64,000 nucleotides of DNA. It comes from Streptomyces diacarni. GTDB lineage: Bacteria; Actinomycetota; Actinomycetes; Streptomycetales; Streptomycetaceae. The position numbers were made by a program, and so were the translations under genes. Below, piece after piece: positions 25,828-33,945 of this stretch. Every line of letters begins with the position of its first letter. Position 1 is the first letter of the stretch. The notes beneath the pieces are model-generated. The model saw only the letters and a program-made list of their open reading frames with translations. It was not told the DNA's origin and searched no databases. The stretch is from the NCBI RefSeq assembly GCF_003323715.1, contig NZ_QOIN01000034.1:1-64000 (forward strand), read 5' to 3'.

Positions 25828-26052
25828 GGACCCAAGGTAGGGGGGACCCGGACGATCCGCCGGGCAGGACGCCCGGCCGGGTGGTCCTCACGAGTGACGC
25901 GGCCGACCCCGCGTGCCCGATCGCGCGATGGGCAGCGCAGGATAGGGGGAGTCATCCGTGATCCGCGGATTCCCCCTCAGCGCGCCGACGCGCTGCGTAC
26001 CCTCGGAATGCACGATGCGCCCTGGCACCACAGTCGCGGAGTGAGGCGGTAG

Positions 26053-26991
26053 ATGGAACGCGAGAGCAGGATCGCCCAGTGGCTGCGCCGCCGGGCCACC
26101 CGGGCGGAAGCCGCGCGCGGCGGCGACGGTTCCCCCGCATCCCCCGCGCGGTCGGCCTACGGGCGCGCGCCCCGGTCACGCCGCTGGTCACCACGCGGCC
26201 GAGCGGCCGCGGGCGCCGGCGAGGCCGCCGAAGAGCGCGCGGACCTCCTGCTCACGGCCGCCGAGGCCGGTTTCCCCCTCGCCCCGGCAGCCCACCCCTC
26301 CGGATACGGCTGCTCCTGCGTACGGATCGGCTGCCCCACCCCGGGACGGCACCCCGTCTCCTTCGCCTGGCAGACCCAGGCCACCACCGACCGCCCCCAG
26401 ATCGAACGCTGGCTGCGCGCCGAACCCCAGGCCAACTTCATCACCGCCACGGGCCGCGCCCACGATGTCCTGGACGTGCCCGCCGAAGCCGGGTACGCGG
26501 CGCTGGCCCGGCTGGAGGAGCGGGAGCGCGCCGACGCGGACGGCGCCCCGGGCGGCGAGGCCCACTCCGGTGACGCCGAGGGCGCGGGCTCAGCACCCGC
26601 CGGTGACGACACAGGATCCGGACCCGGTGCCGCCGTCGAACCCGTGCTCGGACCCGTCGCGCTGCTGGGCGAGGACCGGATGCTCTTCTTCACCAGGACC
26701 CGGGGCAGGCCGGAGGACGAGGACGAGTGGTGGCCCTGCGAGCTGGACAGCCACCCCGAGACGATGGAGGAGCACCCCGGGCTGCGCTGGCACTGCCGGG
26801 GCAGCTACGTGCTGCTGCCGCCCTCCCGGCTGCCCGACCAGGACGAGGGGGTGCGCTGGCTGCGGCCTCCCGTCTCCGGTGCGCAGCTTCCCGAACCCCT
26901 CACGCTCCTGGAGACCCTCACCGACGCCTGCGCGGAGTACGCCATCACCGTGGACGGCCTGGAGGAGCGGGCGCCCTGGCCGGCGCGCTGA
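26053..26991 (+). CDS. bifunctional DNA primase/polymerase N-domain protein
   Basis: The 312-residue protein starts at ATG 26053. After a basic 60-residue N-terminus it reads LLLTAAEAGFPLAPAAHPSG, CSCVRIGCPTPGRHPVSFAW, QTQATTDRPQIERWLRAEPQ, and HDVLDVPAEAGYAAL. It also has a segment with WWPCELDSHPETMEEHPGLR WHCRGSYVLLPPS. This is the Prim-Pol (archaeo-eukaryotic primase-like) domain found in many Streptomyces chromosomal proteins and phage replicases. DVP replaces the usual DxD-like metal motif, so catalytic activity is uncertain. An acidic Gly/Ala-rich insert lies at about 160-200. Confidence 0.75.
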   Translation: MERESRIAQWLRRRATRAEAARGGDGSPASPARSAYGRAPRSRRWSPRGRAAAGAGEAAEERADLLLTAAEAGFPLAPAAHPSGYGCSCVRIGCPTPGRHPVSFAWQTQATTDRPQIERWLRAEPQANFITATGRAHDVLDVPAEAGYAALARLEERERADADGAPGGEAHSGDAEGAGSAPAGDDTGSGPGAAVEPVLGPVALLGEDRMLFFTRTRGRPEDEDEWWPCELDSHPETMEEHPGLRWHCRGSYVLLPPSRLPDQDEGVRWLRPPVSGAQLPEPLTLLETLTDACAEYAITVDGLEERAPWPAR

Positions 26992-27053
26992 GCGCCGCGC
27001 TCCGCCCGGGACCGCGGGGCCGGGCCGGTGGCGCGGGGACTGGTGCGCCGGGC

Positions 27054-28052
27054 TCAGCTGCCGTGCGCTGAGGTCAGGCCCTCGACGCGGCTGAGGAAGG
27101 TCACCTTGCCGTTGGACTTCTTGGTCGGAACGGTCACGGCCTGCTCCGACATCCGCACATAGGTGACCGACTGCTTCGGTTTCCCCTTCATCAACGCCTT
27201 GACCAGGGGGTTCTTGATGTCGGGGTGGTAGCCGCGCGGCAGTGTCTGCTTGTGGTGGTGGCGGGTGGCGAAGAAGACCAGGGCGCCGCCGTCCTCGGTG
27301 CGGAGCCCGAAGGGCGCGTACCGCGGCGGCTTCGCCGCCTGGTCGGCGAACTCGTTGCGCACGTTCTTGCGCTTCCCCTCCTCGACGCGCTCCTCCCGCT
27401 GCTCGCTGGTGTGCGGACCCGCGGCGAAGTCGTCGCCCGCGCCCTCCTGCAGGTAGCGGGCGTACCGCCGGCTCAGCTCGTCGGGCGGCACGGTCAGTCC
27501 GGCGTCGCCGCCGGCGACCGGGACGGTCTTCACGTGGCCGTGCTCGTCCTCGGCGAACTCGGGCACCGCGTCGGTGTCGATCACGGACAGGTAGGAGGCC
27601 TTCCACGGCCCGTCGGCCCGGTCGCGCTGGAAGACGAACAGCCAGCGTCCCTGCCCTTCGCGGTTGCTCCGGGAGTCGGTGACGAAGAACTTGGGCCAGC
27701 CCGCCTGTTCCGGGATCAGGTAGCGGGTGTCGGTCAGCTTCAGGCGGTGGTAGTCGGGGTTGCCCTTGGGCCTGACCTTCTTGCGCGAGGTGAGCCCCGC
27801 CTGGTCGATGGCGCCGAGCGCGCCGGTCTCGATCGTCGCGTTGAGTTCGACGTCGTAGGCGGTGTTGGCACGGTTGTTCTTCTTCACGAACGCGGCGAGG
27901 ACGTCGGCCGCCTCGGTCTTGCTCAGCGAGGGGACCACGGCGCTCTCACCGTGCACGGTGACGCAGCCGGTCAGCGAGGCGAGCAGCGCCCCCGCCGTCA
28001 CGGTCGCCGCCAACGGTATGCGCGCGGGCCCCCGAGTCCTCGTCCCCTTCAC
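27054..28052 (-). CDS. secreted lipoprotein, hypothetical
   Basis: The 332-residue protein starts at GTG 28052, eight bases after GGGAGGGG. The signal peptide ends in a lipobox (LLASLTGC, Cys near 28), so it should be lipid-anchored outside the membrane. The mature part has strand-rich segments: FFVTDSRSNREGQGRWLFVF, the YARYLQEG helix, GGALVFFATRHHHKQTLPRG, and YVRMSEQAVTVPTKKS. The layout resembles hypothetical Streptomyces lipoproteins with two repeated ligand-binding-like halves. No enzyme motif is visible. It begins the polysaccharide region but may be unrelated to it. Confidence 0.75.
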   Translation of the reverse strand: MKGTRTRGPARIPLAATVTAGALLASLTGCVTVHGESAVVPSLSKTEAADVLAAFVKKNNRANTAYDVELNATIETGALGAIDQAGLTSRKKVRPKGNPDYHRLKLTDTRYLIPEQAGWPKFFVTDSRSNREGQGRWLFVFQRDRADGPWKASYLSVIDTDAVPEFAEDEHGHVKTVPVAGGDAGLTVPPDELSRRYARYLQEGAGDDFAAGPHTSEQREERVEEGKRKNVRNEFADQAAKPPRYAPFGLRTEDGGALVFFATRHHHKQTLPRGYHPDIKNPLVKALMKGKPKQSVTYVRMSEQAVTVPTKKSNGKVTFLSRVEGLTSAHGS

Positions 28053-28162
28053 CTGTTCGACCCCTCCCGGTGCTGTCGGCGAACGTGACCCTACCTTGCG
28101 GGGTGTGGCACCTCGCGCGGTGCCTGGCACAGTATGCGCGGCACACCGAGCGAGGGGGACAC

Positions 28163-28909
28163 ATGTCGTCGACCACACGAGCGGACGCGCCCTCGGGGGG
28201 ATTCCGTACCGCTCTTTCGGCGTTACGGGCCGCGCAGAAGACATCGAGGGGGGTGTCCCTCTACTCGCGGTACGTCAACCGGCCTCTCGGCCGCGTCCTG
28301 GCCGCCGCCGCGCACCGGGTGGGGCTGACGCCGAACCTGGTCACGCTGGCGAGCGCCGTGTGCAGCTTCGCGGGGATCGCGGCCGTGGCGCTGGTGCGGC
28401 CTTCGTGGGGGCTGGGGGTGGCGGTCTGGGCCGCGCTCGTCGTCGGGTTCGCGCTGGACTCGGCGGACGGGCAGCTGGCCAGGTTGCGCGGCGGTGGCAG
28501 CCCGGCGGGCGAGTGGCTGGACCACGTCGTGGACTGCGCGAAGATCGTGGCGGTGCACGCCGCCGTGCTGATCTCCTTCCACCGCTTCGGCGCACTGCCC
28601 GGCGAGGGCTGGCTGGTGCTGCCGCTGGCCTTCCAACTGGTGGCGGTGCTGGTGTTCTTCGGCGGGCTGCTCACCGACAAGCTGCGGCCCCGCGGCGGGC
28701 GAGCGCGTGCGGCGCGGCCCCCTTCGACGTGGCGCGCGGTGGCGCTGCTGCCGGTCGACTACGGCGTCTTCTGCCTGCTGTTCCTGCTGCTGGGCGGCCC
28801 GGAGCTGTTCCGGGCCGCCTATGCCGTGCTGTTCGGGTGCTACGCGCTGTTCCTCGTCGCGTTCGGCGGCAAGTGGTTCAGGGAGCTGTCCGCGCCGACT
28901 CGGGCGTGA
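28163..28909 (+). CDS. CDP-alcohol phosphatidyltransferase-family protein
   Basis: The 248-residue membrane enzyme starts at ATG 28163 behind GAGGGGG. The CDP-alcohol phosphotransferase motif D-x2-D-G-x2-A-R-x8-G-x3-D-x3-D is present as DSADGQLARLRGGGSPAGEW followed by LDHVVD (about residues 106-131). Six membrane helices surround it. The enzyme moves a phospho-alcohol from a CDP-linked donor to an acceptor. Its 3' end overlaps by 32 bases the convergent TagD-like gene that could make such a donor. Together with the polysaccharide genes it may form a polyol-phosphate or phospholipid head group. Confidence 0.88.
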   Translation: MSSTTRADAPSGGFRTALSALRAAQKTSRGVSLYSRYVNRPLGRVLAAAAHRVGLTPNLVTLASAVCSFAGIAAVALVRPSWGLGVAVWAALVVGFALDSADGQLARLRGGGSPAGEWLDHVVDCAKIVAVHAAVLISFHRFGALPGEGWLVLPLAFQLVAVLVFFGGLLTDKLRPRGGRARAARPPSTWRAVALLPVDYGVFCLLFLLLGGPELFRAAYAVLFGCYALFLVAFGGKWFRELSAPTRA

Positions 28910-29339
28910 CGGGCTCGGGTCCGGCCAGCGCGTCGAGGGCGCGGCGGAGCTGAGTGGAGGAGGTATGCATGGTGTACGGGAAGTAGACGATCTCGACGCC
29001 GACCGTACGGAAGTCCGCCTCCAGCCTGTCGCCCTTGGGCGTACCCCGCCAGTCGTCCCCCTTGAACAGGACGTCGAAGCGGACCTGCTGCCAGGTGACC
29101 AGTTTGTCCGGCACCGTCTCCACGAACGCGGCGTCCACGAAGCGGATGCTGCGCACGATCTGGAGGCGTTCGACGAGCGGGATGACGGGGGGTCTGCCCT
29201 TGGCGTGCTCGGCCATCTCGTCCGAGACCACGCCCGCGACCAGGTAGTCGCAGCGTGCGCGGGCGTGCCGCAGCAGGTTGAGGTGGCCGACGTGGAAGAG
29301 GTCGTAGGCGCCGGGCGCGTAGCCCACGGTGTGCGTCAT
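28878..29339 (-). CDS. TagD-like glycerol-3-phosphate cytidylyltransferase family protein
   Basis: The 153-residue protein starts at ATG 29339. It has the nucleotidyltransferase motif GAYDLFHVGHLNLLRHA (HxGH), VSDEMAEHAKGRPPVIPLVE with RLQIVRSIR, and TMHTSSTQLRRAL (ISST-like block). TagD-type enzymes couple CTP to glycerol 3-phosphate or a similar sugar phosphate. The length (129 to 150 residues) is normal. Its 3' end overlaps the CDP-alcohol phosphotransferase gene on the other strand, and the two reactions would be consecutive. The substrate (glycerol-P, ribitol-P or other) cannot be read from sequence. Confidence 0.85.
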   Translation of the reverse strand: MTHTVGYAPGAYDLFHVGHLNLLRHARARCDYLVAGVVSDEMAEHAKGRPPVIPLVERLQIVRSIRFVDAAFVETVPDKLVTWQQVRFDVLFKGDDWRGTPKGDRLEADFRTVGVEIVYFPYTMHTSSTQLRRALDALAGPEPVTPESARTAP

Positions 29340-29540
29340 GGCTGGTCCCCCCAGGACGTGTGCCTTCCCCGGCGGCGGCCGGGCGGTGCCCCGCCGCCCT
29401 GCACGGCCGCGGGTCGCATCGCTGCATGCAACCACAACCCGCAGGAAACGGGGACATGTTGGGGAAACCGCGCACCGCAGGCGCTACCCTGCCGGAGGGG
29501 GACGCGGGGGGAGCTCTCAGGGGAAACGAGAGGCGGACGT

Positions 29541-30887
29541 ATGGGGGGGATTTCCATGGTGAAGGGCTTCGCCGCGCCCGCACGCCGGGTGCTGCTGGTG
29601 TCGACCAACTACGCACCCGAGCAGGCGGGCATCGGGCCGTACGCGGCGCAACTCGCCGAGCACTGGGCGGCACGGGACGGCTGGGAGGTGCACGTCCTGG
29701 CGGGGATGCCGCACTACCCCGCCTGGCGTACCGACCCCGCCTGGCGGGGCGTGTGGCGGGCGACGGAAGTGCGCGGCGGGGTACGCGTCCACCGCCGCAG
29801 GCACACCGTCCCGCCCCGGCAGACCGCGGCGCGGCGGGCGCTGTACGAGACGTCCATCCTCGCGCACGGGCTGCTCGCCCCGCCCCGCCTCGCGGGCCGA
29901 CCCGACGTGGTCGTCGCGCAGCTGCCGAGCCTCGCCGGGGGCGTGCTGGCCGCCCGGCTGGCCCGCGCCGCCGGGGTGCCGTTCGTCCCCGTCGTGCAGG
30001 ACCTGATGGGGGCCGCGGCCGCCCAGAGCGGCATCCGCGGCGGCGACCGCGCCGCCGCGCTCGCGGCGGGGATCGAACGCCGCGTCCTCGCCTCCGCGGC
30101 GCTCGTCGGCGTCATCCACGACAGCTTCACCGCCCGTGTCACCGCGCTGGGCGTGCAGGAGGCCCGGGTGCGTACCGTTCCCAACTGGACGCACATCGCC
30201 CCGCCCACACGCGCCCGTGCCGCCACCCGGGCCCGGCTCGGCTGGGGCGAGGACGAGACGGTGGTGCTGCACTCCGGGAACATGGGGCTCAAGCAGGGCC
30301 TGGAGGTCCTGATCGAGGCGGCCCGCCTGGCCCCCGGATTACGGGTCGTCCTGATGGGCGAGGGCAACCAGCGCGCCCGCCTCGCCCAACGGGCAGCCCC
30401 GCTGCCCAACGTGGACCTGCTGCCGCCCGCGGCCGAGGCCGACTTCCCCGACGTCCTGGCGGCCGCCGACGCCCTCGCCGTCACCCAGCGGGCCTCCGTC
30501 CTGGACATGAGCGTGCCGTCCAAGCTCACCTCCTACTTCGCCGCGGGACGCCCCGTCCTCGCCTCCGTCGCCGCCGAAGGCGGCACCGCGCACGAGGTGC
30601 GCCGCTCCGCCGCCGGACTCCTCGTACCGCCCGAGGATCCGGCCGCGCTCGCCGCCGCCGCCCGCGCCCTGGCCGCCGACCCGGCGCGCGCCGCCGCGCT
30701 CGGCGGCGCAGGCCGCGACTACGCCGCAGGACACCTCGGCCGCGAGGCGGGCCTGGCCCGCCTCACCGACCTGCTGGAAGAGGCACTCAGGATGCGACGG
30801 GCACGGCCACGGCGCGCAAGACGGCCCGCGAGATCCGGGGCGCCCGCCGCGCGCGGTGCGGCCCGCGGGGAAGGCGCCGCGGCATGA
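29541..30887 (+). CDS. WbuB-like glycosyltransferase family 4
   Basis: About 448 residues from ATG 29541 (AGAGG seven bases upstream); ATG 29556 behind GGGGGGA is an equal alternative. It has the GT-B fold: VLLVSTNYAPEQAGIGPYAA at the N-terminus, HVLAGMPHYPAW, and in the C-terminal Rossmann domain VVLHSGNMGLKQGLEVLIEA, GNQRARLAQ and SVPSKLTSYFAAGRPVLASV. This is the WbuB/WcaI-type arrangement that adds fucosamine-like or other sugars to lipid-linked glycans. The C-terminal 40 residues are Arg/Ala-rich. One TTA codon (30339-30341) makes it a bldA target candidate. It overlaps the next gene by four bases. Confidence 0.85.
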   Translation: MGGISMVKGFAAPARRVLLVSTNYAPEQAGIGPYAAQLAEHWAARDGWEVHVLAGMPHYPAWRTDPAWRGVWRATEVRGGVRVHRRRHTVPPRQTAARRALYETSILAHGLLAPPRLAGRPDVVVAQLPSLAGGVLAARLARAAGVPFVPVVQDLMGAAAAQSGIRGGDRAAALAAGIERRVLASAALVGVIHDSFTARVTALGVQEARVRTVPNWTHIAPPTRARAATRARLGWGEDETVVLHSGNMGLKQGLEVLIEAARLAPGLRVVLMGEGNQRARLAQRAAPLPNVDLLPPAAEADFPDVLAAADALAVTQRASVLDMSVPSKLTSYFAAGRPVLASVAAEGGTAHEVRRSAAGLLVPPEDPAALAAAARALAADPARAAALGGAGRDYAAGHLGREAGLARLTDLLEEALRMRRARPRRARRPARSGAPAARGAARGEGAAA

Positions 30888-32563
30888 CCACCCGTGACGG
30901 GCACCCGGCCGACGAAGCGGCGGGCTCGCCCGCGTACGACGAACCCGACCTGCTGCGCGACCAGTTCCGCCAACTCCTGCGCTACCGCTGGCTCATCGCG
31001 CTCGGCGTCGTCCTCGGGCTGCTCGGCGGCGGCTGGCTCGGCCTGCGCGGCGCCGACTCCTACGCCGCCACCACCGAGATCACCGTCCGCCCGCTGCCCA
31101 CCGACAGCAGCGGCGAGAGCACCTCGGCCGGCGAGATCAGCATGGGCTCCGAGCGGCGCACCGCCTCCAGCAGCGTCGTCGCCGAGCGCGCGGCCCGCAC
31201 CCTGGACACCCGCGCGGAGCCCGCCCGGCTGCTCGACGACCTCCAGGTCACCAACCCGCCCGAGACCCGCATGCTCCGCTTCGCCTACACCGCGCACAGC
31301 CCGGGCGCCGCCGCACGCGGCGCCGACGCCTTCGCACACGCCTACCTCGACAACCGCGAGAAGGACGCCGCCGACCGCGTCGCCGACATGGTCGACCGCT
31401 ACGAGAAGCAGCGGGCACCCCTGACCAAGGAACGCGACCGGCTGGCCGAGGAGATCGCCTCGTCCGGCAAGGAGGGAGCGCTCGACGGCACCCTGTCCGC
31501 GCACTCCTCCGTCGTCAGCCGCATCGCCGAGATCAACGGCCGGATCAGCGACCTGCGCGCCGAGGACACCACACCGGGCCGCGTCGTCACCGAGGCCGCC
31601 GAGCCCACCGCCCCGTCGGGCCCCGGGCTGCCGCTGATGCTCGGGCTCGGTGCCGCCGTCGGCGTCGGGCTCGGCCTGCTCGCCGCCTGGGTACGGCTCG
31701 TCTTCGACCCGGCCGTACGCACCCCGGGCGACGTCGTGCGCGCCCTGCACGCCCCCGTCCTGGGCACCCTGCCGCGCCGCCGGCGCCGCGGCCGCCGCCA
31801 GGAGCGGCGCTCCCTGCTGGCCGACGGCCGGCTCGCCGAGGAGTACCGCTCGGTCGCCTTCCGGCTGGCCTACGACGAGACGTTCGCGCGCCGCCGACGC
31901 GTCCTCGTCGTCTCGCCGCGCGGCGGTATCGCCACCGCACTGGCCGCCTCCGTGAACCTGTCCGCCTCCTTCGCCGAAATGGGCAGGGAAGTGCTGCTCC
32001 TGGAGGCCGACCTGCGCACCCCCTCTCTGACCGAACGGCTGCGGCAGGCCGACGGCATCCAGCCGGGGTGGGCCCGCGCCCCCGGGCACGGCACCATCGG
32101 CTGGCCCGCGGGGCACCGCATCCCCATCGACGCGGGCGAGTCCGGCGTCTTCGACCTCGTCCCCGGCTACCGCGTCAGCAAGGTCTCCCGCGCGCTGACC
32201 TCCTCCGCCGTCACCCAGCTGATAGGGCACGCCGACGAGCGCGACGGGGTGCTGCTCGTCCTCGCCCCCGCCGTCCTCTCGTACGCCGACGCCATCGCGC
32301 TCATCGACCGGGTCGACTGCGTGCTCATCGTGTGCGACCCGCGCGAGGTGCGGCGGGACGACCTCGCGCGCGTGCGCGAACTCGTCGCGGGGGCGGGCGG
32401 CTCCGTGCTGGGCGCGCTGCTGCACGGGGAGGGCGCGGGGCCCGCCGCCCCGCGCGGCGGTGCGGCGCCGCCGCCCTCGTCGCCCGCGCGCAGGACCCAC
32501 GCGGGCCCGCGCGAGACCGAGTTGACCCGGCAGGGTGTCGCCCTGCGCGTGACGGGCCGGTGA
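30884..32563 (+). CDS. Wzz/BY-kinase-like polysaccharide co-polymerase with degenerate P-loop
   Basis: The 559-residue protein has its ATG overlapping the previous stop. It has a membrane helix (RYRWLIALGVVLGLLGGGWL, about 33-52), an extracytoplasmic coiled-coil Wzz domain, and a second helix (PLMLGLGAAVGVGLGLLAAW, about 250-270). A cytoplasmic kinase-like domain follows with EEYRSVAFRLAY and VLLLEADLRTPSLTERL (Walker A'). The place where Walker A (GxGKS/T) should be reads VVSPRGGIATALAASVN, without Lys, so ATP binding is probably lost. The C-terminus lacks the usual Tyr cluster. It likely regulates chain length as a structural protein. The flippase gene overlaps its stop. Confidence 0.8.
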   Translation: MTTRDGHPADEAAGSPAYDEPDLLRDQFRQLLRYRWLIALGVVLGLLGGGWLGLRGADSYAATTEITVRPLPTDSSGESTSAGEISMGSERRTASSSVVAERAARTLDTRAEPARLLDDLQVTNPPETRMLRFAYTAHSPGAAARGADAFAHAYLDNREKDAADRVADMVDRYEKQRAPLTKERDRLAEEIASSGKEGALDGTLSAHSSVVSRIAEINGRISDLRAEDTTPGRVVTEAAEPTAPSGPGLPLMLGLGAAVGVGLGLLAAWVRLVFDPAVRTPGDVVRALHAPVLGTLPRRRRRGRRQERRSLLADGRLAEEYRSVAFRLAYDETFARRRRVLVVSPRGGIATALAASVNLSASFAEMGREVLLLEADLRTPSLTERLRQADGIQPGWARAPGHGTIGWPAGHRIPIDAGESGVFDLVPGYRVSKVSRALTSSAVTQLIGHADERDGVLLVLAPAVLSYADAIALIDRVDCVLIVCDPREVRRDDLARVRELVAGAGGSVLGALLHGEGAGPAAPRGGAAPPPSSPARRTHAGPRETELTRQGVALRVTGR

Positions 32564-33945
32564 CGGAGCCCGGGGAAGCGCGGCGCCCCGAGCGACGGCC
32601 AGGGACCGAGCGCGAAGCCCCGGGGGGCCGGGGCGGAACGGGAGGGCGGGCGGAAGCGGGGACCCCGCGGCGAGGGCGGCCCACCCGCACGGCCGCCCTC
32701 GCGTGCAGCGTCGCCGACCAGGGCGTGGCGGCCTGCACCAACATCGCCGTGCTCGTCGTCGCCGCCCGCCAGTCGACGGTGCACGCCTTCGCCACGTTCT
32801 CCCTCGTCTACACCGTCTTCACCGTCGTGCTCGGACTCACCGTCGCGTACGTCGGCCAGGCCCTCGTCCTGGAGAAGGGCGACCCGACCAGCGTCGCCGG
32901 AGCGTGCCGCTCGGCGGTGGCGTTCACCGCACCGGCCTCGGCCGCGCTCGGCCTGCCCACGGCGGCAGCGCTGTGGGCCGCCGGCGGCGGCGGAACGGCC
33001 ACGGCGCTGGCCGCACTCGCGCTCGTGCTGCCGCTCGTCCTCACCCACGAGACCACCCGCTACGCCTTCTCCGCCCTGCACCGCCCCCACCACGCCCTCG
33101 GCGCCGACCTGCTCCGCCTGGTGGTGGCGGTGCCCGCGCTGGCCGTCCAGCCGCACGGCGCGAGCGCGCACCGGCTGCTGCTGGTCTGGGGGCTGGCCAC
33201 GCTGCCCGCACTCGCCGCGGCCTCGCTGCTGCTGCGCCGGCACACCCGGGGCGCGGGCCAGGACCCGGCCCGCTATCTGCGCGCCGGGCATCTGGGACGC
33301 AGGTTCGCCGTGGAGTTCGGCGTCGGCAACGCGGGCACGCAGCTCGCGATCATCGGCCTGGGGCTGGTGGCGAACCCGCTCGCGGTGGGCGCGCTGCGCG
33401 GCGCGGCCACGCTCTACGGCCCGTTGAACGTCCTGTTCAACGCGGCCACCGGGTTCGGCCCTCCGCTCTTGCACCGCGCCGGCGGCGACCGGCGGGCCGC
33501 CCGCGCCGCGTGCGCCGCCGGAGGAGTGCTGGCCGTGGCGGCGGCCGCGTGGACGGCGGTGCTGGTGCTGCTGCCCGGCGCGTACGGGCGGGCGCTGCTG
33601 GGCGACACGTGGTCGGCCGCGTCCCGGCTGCTGCCCGCGACGGGCAGCCAGTACGCGGCGATGGCGCTGGGCACGTGCGGGCTGCTGGCCCTGCGGGTGC
33701 TGCGTCCGCGCACCACGCTGCCGATCCAGCTCGTCTTCTCCCTCGCGTCCGTCGGCTGCATGCTCGGCGGGTACGCGCTCGGCGGGGTGCTCGGCGCCGC
33801 CTGGGGGCTGTGCGCGGGCTCGGTGGCGAAGTGCGCGGCGAGCTGGTCGCGGGCCGCGCGGGTGCTGCGTGCGGGGGAGCGGGCCGAGGCCGGGGTCCTC
33901 ACCTCGGCGAGCGCCGCGCCCGGCGGTCCTCGCGAAGCGTCGTGA
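32560..33945 (+). CDS. polysaccharide flippase-like membrane protein (Wzx/MVF-like)
   Basis: The 461-residue protein starts at GTG 32560, overlapping the preceding TGA. A 45-residue basic tail precedes about 12 hydrophobic segments, including NIAVLVVAARQ, VHAFATFSLVYTVFTVVLGL, LGLVANPLAVGALRGAATLY and GPLNVLFNAATGFGPPLLHR. The pattern fits MOP-superfamily flippases that move lipid-linked repeat units across the membrane. Position between Wzz-like and Wzy-like genes supports this. The 3' end overlaps by 47 bases the convergent polymerase gene. Sequence motifs in this family are weak, so the call rests on topology and context. Confidence 0.7.
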   Translation: MTEPGEARRPERRPGTEREAPGGRGGTGGRAEAGTPRRGRPTRTAALACSVADQGVAACTNIAVLVVAARQSTVHAFATFSLVYTVFTVVLGLTVAYVGQALVLEKGDPTSVAGACRSAVAFTAPASAALGLPTAAALWAAGGGGTATALAALALVLPLVLTHETTRYAFSALHRPHHALGADLLRLVVAVPALAVQPHGASAHRLLLVWGLATLPALAAASLLLRRHTRGAGQDPARYLRAGHLGRRFAVEFGVGNAGTQLAIIGLGLVANPLAVGALRGAATLYGPLNVLFNAATGFGPPLLHRAGGDRRAARAACAAGGVLAVAAAAWTAVLVLLPGAYGRALLGDTWSAASRLLPATGSQYAAMALGTCGLLALRVLRPRTTLPIQLVFSLASVGCMLGGYALGGVLGAAWGLCAGSVAKCAASWSRAARVLRAGERAEAGVLTSASAAPGGPREAS

